Below, one piece after another: positions 7,072-9,336 of a stretch of 9,336 bases of DNA; within the stretch, counting starts at the first letter, position 1; every line of letters begins with the position of its first letter. The notes below the pieces were generated by a model, which was not told where the DNA came from, searched no databases, and saw only the letters and a program-made list of their open reading frames with translations. Position numbers and translations under genes: made by a program. Source of the DNA: Streptosporangiaceae bacterium (GTDB taxonomy: Bacteria > Actinomycetota > Actinomycetes > Streptosporangiales > Streptosporangiaceae); assembly GCA_030052355.1 (NCBI GenBank), contig JASIGS010000311.1, positions 1-9,336 of the forward strand. Direction: 5' to 3'.

Positions 7072-8628
7072 ATGGCAAGCAGTCCATCGTCGGTCGGCCG
7101 GCAAGGGCCGATATCCGGCGTGCAAGCGCCAGCCGAGCAGCGTGGGCCTGCCGACGTGGCGACGGCGAGCGCGCCGTGGTTGTGGGCGGTGCCAGCCTTC
7201 GTCACCCTGGCCGTGACCCTGTGGGCAATTCGCACTCCCTCGTACTCGGTGGACGAGACGTTCACGATGTCCGCCGTGCAGCGGCCGTTCGGAGCCCTGC
7301 TGCGCATGCTGGCCCACGTCGACGCCGTGCACGGGGCTTACTACGTAGCGTTGTGGCCGCTCGTCCGGCTGTTCGGCGCTGGTGAGCTGGTGGCGCGGCT
7401 GCCCTCGGCCGTAGGCATGTCGGTCGCTGCAGCCGCGGTGTTCGGCATCGGCCGGCGGCTGGTGTCCACCCGGGCTGGGCTGGTGGCTGGCCTTGTCTTC
7501 GCGGTTGTGCCGGCCATCAGCTACTACGGGCAGACTGCCCGTCCGTACGGCCTGGCCACCGGGCTCGCCGCGATCGCCAGCTACCTGCTGGTGCGCGCGA
7601 TTCAGGCTGCCGACGCTGGCGACCGCGTGCGTGCCTGGCTGGCGGGGTACGGCGCGTGCCTCGTGGCGCTCGGCTACATCCACCTGTTCGCGCTGCTGCT
7701 GGCCGGAGCGCACGCCTTTCCGGTGGCCAGGGCGTGGCGGCGGCATCGCGCCACCAGAGCGGGCAGGCCGCTGGCTGTCGGCTGGACGATCTCGGTCGCG
7801 GCCGCGTTCGTGCTGGTCAGCCCCATTGCGGTGGCGGCCCTAGCGCAGGTGGGGGTCGCCTTGCCCGGGGTGAACCCGCCGTGGACGTGGTCGGTCGGCA
7901 GCCTGGAGGGCCTGGTCGGCACGAAGGAAATGGCGGCCGTTGCGTGCGTCGTGGCCCTGTGTGCGATAGCCGCCAGTGCTGTCACCCGGCGATCGCGGCC
8001 GCTGGCGCCCTGGCCTTGGCCAGCAGACCTGATCGCACTGGCGGTCCCGTGGCTCGTGCTGCCGCCGGCGATACTGATCGGCGCTTCGCAGTTGTCGCAC
8101 GTGTACGTGTTCCGGTACGTCGTGTTCTGCGTGCCCGCCGTCGCGCTGCTGCTTGGCGCTGCCGCCTCGGCGCTCGGCTGGCTGCCGAGCACCGCTGTGA
8201 TCGCGGCCCTGAGCGTGCTCGCCGCTCCCACGCTGCTGGCGATCCGCACGCCGACCGGACACGACAGCGACTTCGGCCTGGCGGACGAGATCATCGCCAG
8301 GAACATGCGGCCGGGCGACGTGCTCATGTACACAACGCTGCGCGAGCCGGTGCAGATGGCCTACCCGTACGGGATGCGCGAGCTCAGCAACGTCGAACAG
8401 GTCAAGACGCCGGCTGAAGCGGACTCGCTCGGCGGGACGTTCGCGTCGCCGGCAGTGGTCTGGTGGCGGGTCATCGACGCGCCAAGGGTGTGGGTCGTCC
8501 AGCTCACGTACGGCAAGGCGCTTCGGAAGATGGGCAAGGAACCGGGACTGCTGAAGACGCTCGGCTTCAAGCTGGCCGCGATCTGGCGCCTCACCGGGAT
8601 CTGGATCATGTTGTACAGCCAGCGATGA
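7072..8628 (+). CDS. Polytopic membrane glycosyltransferase, GT39/PMT-like, copy 2
   Basis: An intact 518-residue paralogue of copy 1 with the same layout: polar N-terminus (1-34), about eleven membrane segments to about residue 391, then a soluble C-terminal domain ending LTGIWIMLYSQR. The acidic pair is D61-E62 in SYSVDETFT; VDAVHGAYY (83-91) and YYGQTARPYG (151-160) are conserved. By eye it matches copy 1 at about 109 of 146 positions over residues 35-180. The external loop after the seventh membrane segment (about 257-287) and the C-terminal domain diverge much more, so acceptor specificity may differ. The ATG at 7072 is preferred over the in-frame ATG at 7045: it aligns with the start of copy 1 without gaps, has GCGGGGG about 10 bases upstream as copy 3 has GAGGG, and the equivalent of the 7045 ATG is out of frame in copy 3. 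Sugar donor and acceptor are not identifiable. Its last codons (8571-8617) recur at the window's right edge. Confidence 0.87.
   Translation: MASSPSSVGRQGPISGVQAPAEQRGPADVATASAPWLWAVPAFVTLAVTLWAIRTPSYSVDETFTMSAVQRPFGALLRMLAHVDAVHGAYYVALWPLVRLFGAGELVARLPSAVGMSVAAAAVFGIGRRLVSTRAGLVAGLVFAVVPAISYYGQTARPYGLATGLAAIASYLLVRAIQAADAGDRVRAWLAGYGACLVALGYIHLFALLLAGAHAFPVARAWRRHRATRAGRPLAVGWTISVAAAFVLVSPIAVAALAQVGVALPGVNPPWTWSVGSLEGLVGTKEMAAVACVVALCAIAASAVTRRSRPLAPWPWPADLIALAVPWLVLPPAILIGASQLSHVYVFRYVVFCVPAVALLLGAAASALGWLPSTAVIAALSVLAAPTLLAIRTPTGHDSDFGLADEIIARNMRPGDVLMYTTLREPVQMAYPYGMRELSNVEQVKTPAEADSLGGTFASPAVVWWRVIDAPRVWVVQLTYGKALRKMGKEPGLLKTLGFKLAAIWRLTGIWIMLYSQR
8571..8617 (+). repeat. 47-bp exact direct repeat, left copy (end of glycosyltransferase copy 2)
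   Basis: These 47 bases encode the LAAIWRLTGIWIMLY end of copy 2 and are identical to 9290-9336. The bases just before differ (A at 8570, G at 9289). Here the sequence sits in its natural place, followed by the SQR-stop end, and copy 1 has a related ending (LTGMYLVLYAKR). Confidence 0.95.
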
Positions 8629-8656
8629 TGGATCGGGCAGCGTCGTCGGCAGACAT

Positions 8657-8676
8657 GGCCATTTGGCCTTTCTTGT
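8657..8676 (+). terminator. Possible weak terminator after glycosyltransferase copy 2
   Basis: GGCC, ATTT, GGCC (8657-8668) is followed by TTTCTTGT, a stem-loop with a U-rich tail about 30 bases after the copy 2 stop. The stem is only four to five pairs, so termination would be weak. It overlaps the 15-bp tandem repeat. Confidence 0.3.
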
Positions 8677-8708
8677 CATGGCCTTTCTTGTTATAGCCTT
8701 CTTAGCGT
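8664..8708. repeat. 15-bp tandem repeat, about three units
   Basis: The unit TGGCCTTTCTTGTCA (8664-8678) is repeated with one change at 8679-8693, and a degenerate third unit follows at 8694-8708. Because the period is a multiple of three, the plus strand could encode a repeated MAFLV string, but no ribosome site supports a gene. It is noticeably lower in GC than its surroundings and absent from the leaders of copies 1 and 2. Confidence 0.7.
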
Positions 8709-8770
8709 CGTTACCGCCTGCTGTCCCGCAGGTGGTGTCGTGCAACGGGGTCGGATGCCGAGGGCGCAGT

Positions 8771-8813
8771 TTCCATGGCACGCAGTTCAACGTCTTCCAT
8801 GGCACTCAGTTCA
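8771..8813 (+). repeat. 24-bp period duplication carrying the start codon of copy 3
   Basis: TTCCATGGCACGCAGTTCA (8771-8789) recurs with one base change at 8795-8813. The duplication gives copy 3 two in-frame ATG codons, at 8775 and 8799, and adds eight residues (MARSSTSS) before the conserved MALSS-AVGR start region. The upstream ATG keeps the leader with its GAGGG ribosome site. The downstream ATG is the better match in length to copies 1 and 2. Confidence 0.85.
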
Positions 8814-9336
8814 TCGGCGGTCGGCCGGCCAGAGGCGTTAGCTGGCGCGCAGCCGCCAGCTGAGCAGCCCGCGCCTGCCGAGGCGGGCAAGGCCGGTCAG
8901 CCGTGGTTGTGGGTCGTGCCTGCGTTCGTCACGCTGGCGGTGACGCTCTGGGCGATCCGGACTCCCTCGTACTCGATGGACGAGACGTACACGATGTCCG
9001 CCGTGCAGCGCCCGTTCGGTGCGCTGCTGAGCATGCTTGCCCACGTCGACGCCGTGCACGGCGCGTACTACGCGGTGGTGTGGCCGCTCGTCTGGCTGTT
9101 CGGCCCGGGTGAGCTGGTAACCCGGCTGCCCTCGGCTGTGGGCATGTCCATTGCCGCGGCGGCGGTGTTCGGCATCGGCCGGCGGCTGGTGTCCACCCGG
9201 GCGGGGCTTGCGGCCGGCCTGATCTTCGCGGTTCTGCCGGCAGTGAGCTTGTACGGGCAGACCGCCCGTCCCTACGGTCTGGCTGCCGGGCTGGCCGCGA
9301 TCTGGCGCCTCACCGGGATCTGGATCATGTTGTACA
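8775..9336 (+). CDS. Membrane glycosyltransferase, GT39/PMT-like, copy 3 (partial, with aberrant 3' junction)
   Basis: The frame is open from ATG 8775 to the right edge, 187 codons plus one base. Up to about residue 175 it is a normal paralogue: SYSMDETYT with the acidic pair D68-E69, VDAVHGAYY, then LYGQTARPYGL. Over the part equivalent to copy 2 residues 35-168 I count 17 differences in 134 positions (about 87% identity), so it is the closest relative of copy 2. Differences include Arg to Trp at PLVWLF and Tyr to Leu before GQTARPYG. After GLAAGLAAI, where copies 1 and 2 continue ASYLLVRAIQ, it jumps in frame to WRLTGIWIMLY, the extreme C-terminus of copy 2. If real, the protein would lose about 335 residues, including most membrane segments and the C-terminal domain, and would be non-functional. 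If the junction is an assembly error, an ordinary third copy continues beyond the window. Start 8799 is an alternative. Confidence 0.75.
   Translation, partial: MARSSTSSMALSSSAVGRPEALAGAQPPAEQPAPAEAGKAGQPWLWVVPAFVTLAVTLWAIRTPSYSMDETYTMSAVQRPFGALLSMLAHVDAVHGAYYAVVWPLVWLFGPGELVTRLPSAVGMSIAAAAVFGIGRRLVSTRAGLAAGLIFAVLPAVSLYGQTARPYGLAAGLAAIWRLTGIWIMLY
9290..9336 (+). repeat. 47-bp exact direct repeat, right copy, ending at the window edge
   Basis: Identical to 8571-8617 and running exactly to the last base. The first 12 bases after G9290 (CTGGCCGCGATC) are what copy 3 should have there by homology to copies 1 and 2, so the switch falls inside a 12-base microhomology between the middle and the end of the gene. 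This may be a recombination deletion or a contig-end misjoin. Confidence 0.9.

Larger units (their letters stand above)
8629..8774. other. Intergenic region between glycosyltransferase copies 2 and 3
   Basis: This 146-base gap holds a short hairpin with T-rich tail (8657-8676), a 15-bp tandem repeat (8664-8708) and a leader related to that of copy 2 (GAGGGCGCAGTTTCC before the ATG here, GGGGGCGCTCTTTCC in copy 2). A possible but poorly spaced promoter is TTGTCA (8673-8678) and TAGCCT (8694-8699), with a 15-base spacer. I see no gene in it. Confidence 0.45.
5306..9336 (+). repeat. Tandem array of three glycosyltransferase gene units
   Basis: Three head-to-tail units start at 5306, 7072 and 8775, spaced about 1.7 kb. 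Shared exact DNA blocks include a 19-bp match near the start (5316-5334 and 7085-7103) and a 26-bp match in the ninth membrane segment (6293-6318 and 8047-8072). Leaders are related as well. Copies 2 and 3 come from the more recent duplication. Confidence 0.88.

Noticed and set aside
8663..8863. Small frame of 66 codons with a hydrophobic, signal-like N-terminus (MAFLVMAFLVIAFLAS)
   Set aside because: It starts with TTG, lacks a ribosome site, owes its hydrophobicity to the 15-bp tandem repeat and its tail to the 24-bp duplication, and overlaps the start of copy 3 in another frame.
9290..9336. 47-bp repeat as an attachment site or insertion-sequence end
   Set aside because: It is coding sequence from the end of copy 2 with no terminal inverted repeats, integrase or transposase nearby.

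Overview
The window reads as chromosomal DNA of a high-GC actinomycete. GC content is very high throughout, the third codon position is strongly G/C, GTG starts are frequent, and the protein families are typical of Actinomycetota. No tRNA, rRNA, CRISPR array, transposase or phage gene was found. The first gene is cut at the left edge and the last at the right edge, so this may be a whole short contig. I cannot place it below phylum level.

Left part (1-5031). The window opens with the C-terminal part of an acyl-CoA dehydrogenase on the plus strand. It converges, with a 4-base gap, on a three-gene minus-strand operon that in transcription order is cphB (cyanophycinase), cphA (cyanophycin synthetase) and a class I SAM-dependent methyltransferase. 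The gaps are 29 and 27 bases. CphA makes the nitrogen and carbon reserve polymer multi-L-arginyl-poly-L-aspartate from aspartate, arginine and ATP. CphB cuts the polymer into beta-Asp-Arg dipeptides. Synthesis and first-step mobilisation are therefore encoded together. The methyltransferase is an unexplained third member. The isoaspartyl dipeptidase needed to finish degradation is not in the window.

Middle (5032-5305). A 274-base divergent intergenic region separates the cyanophycin operon from the right-hand genes. It holds a GC-rich hairpin and only weak promoter candidates.

Right part (5306-9336). Three head-to-tail paralogues of a polytopic membrane glycosyltransferase follow (GT-C fold, GT39/PMT or RgtA-D-like). 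Each has an Asp-Glu pair in the first extracytoplasmic loop. Copies 1 and 2 are complete (522 and 518 residues) and align without gaps from their start codons past the active-site loop. Copies 2 and 3 are closer to each other (about 87% identical by eye over the shared part) than copies 1 and 2 (about 75%). The leader DNA before each start is also recognisably related, so whole units were duplicated. They probably transfer sugar from a polyprenyl-phosphate donor to an extracytoplasmic acceptor, but neither donor nor acceptor is shown by the sequence.

The most striking anomaly is at the right edge. Copy 3 follows the family until about residue 175, then switches in frame to the extreme C-terminus of copy 2. 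The last 47 bases of the window are identical to 8571-8617. This is either a real internal deletion by recombination between paralogues or an assembly error at a contig end.
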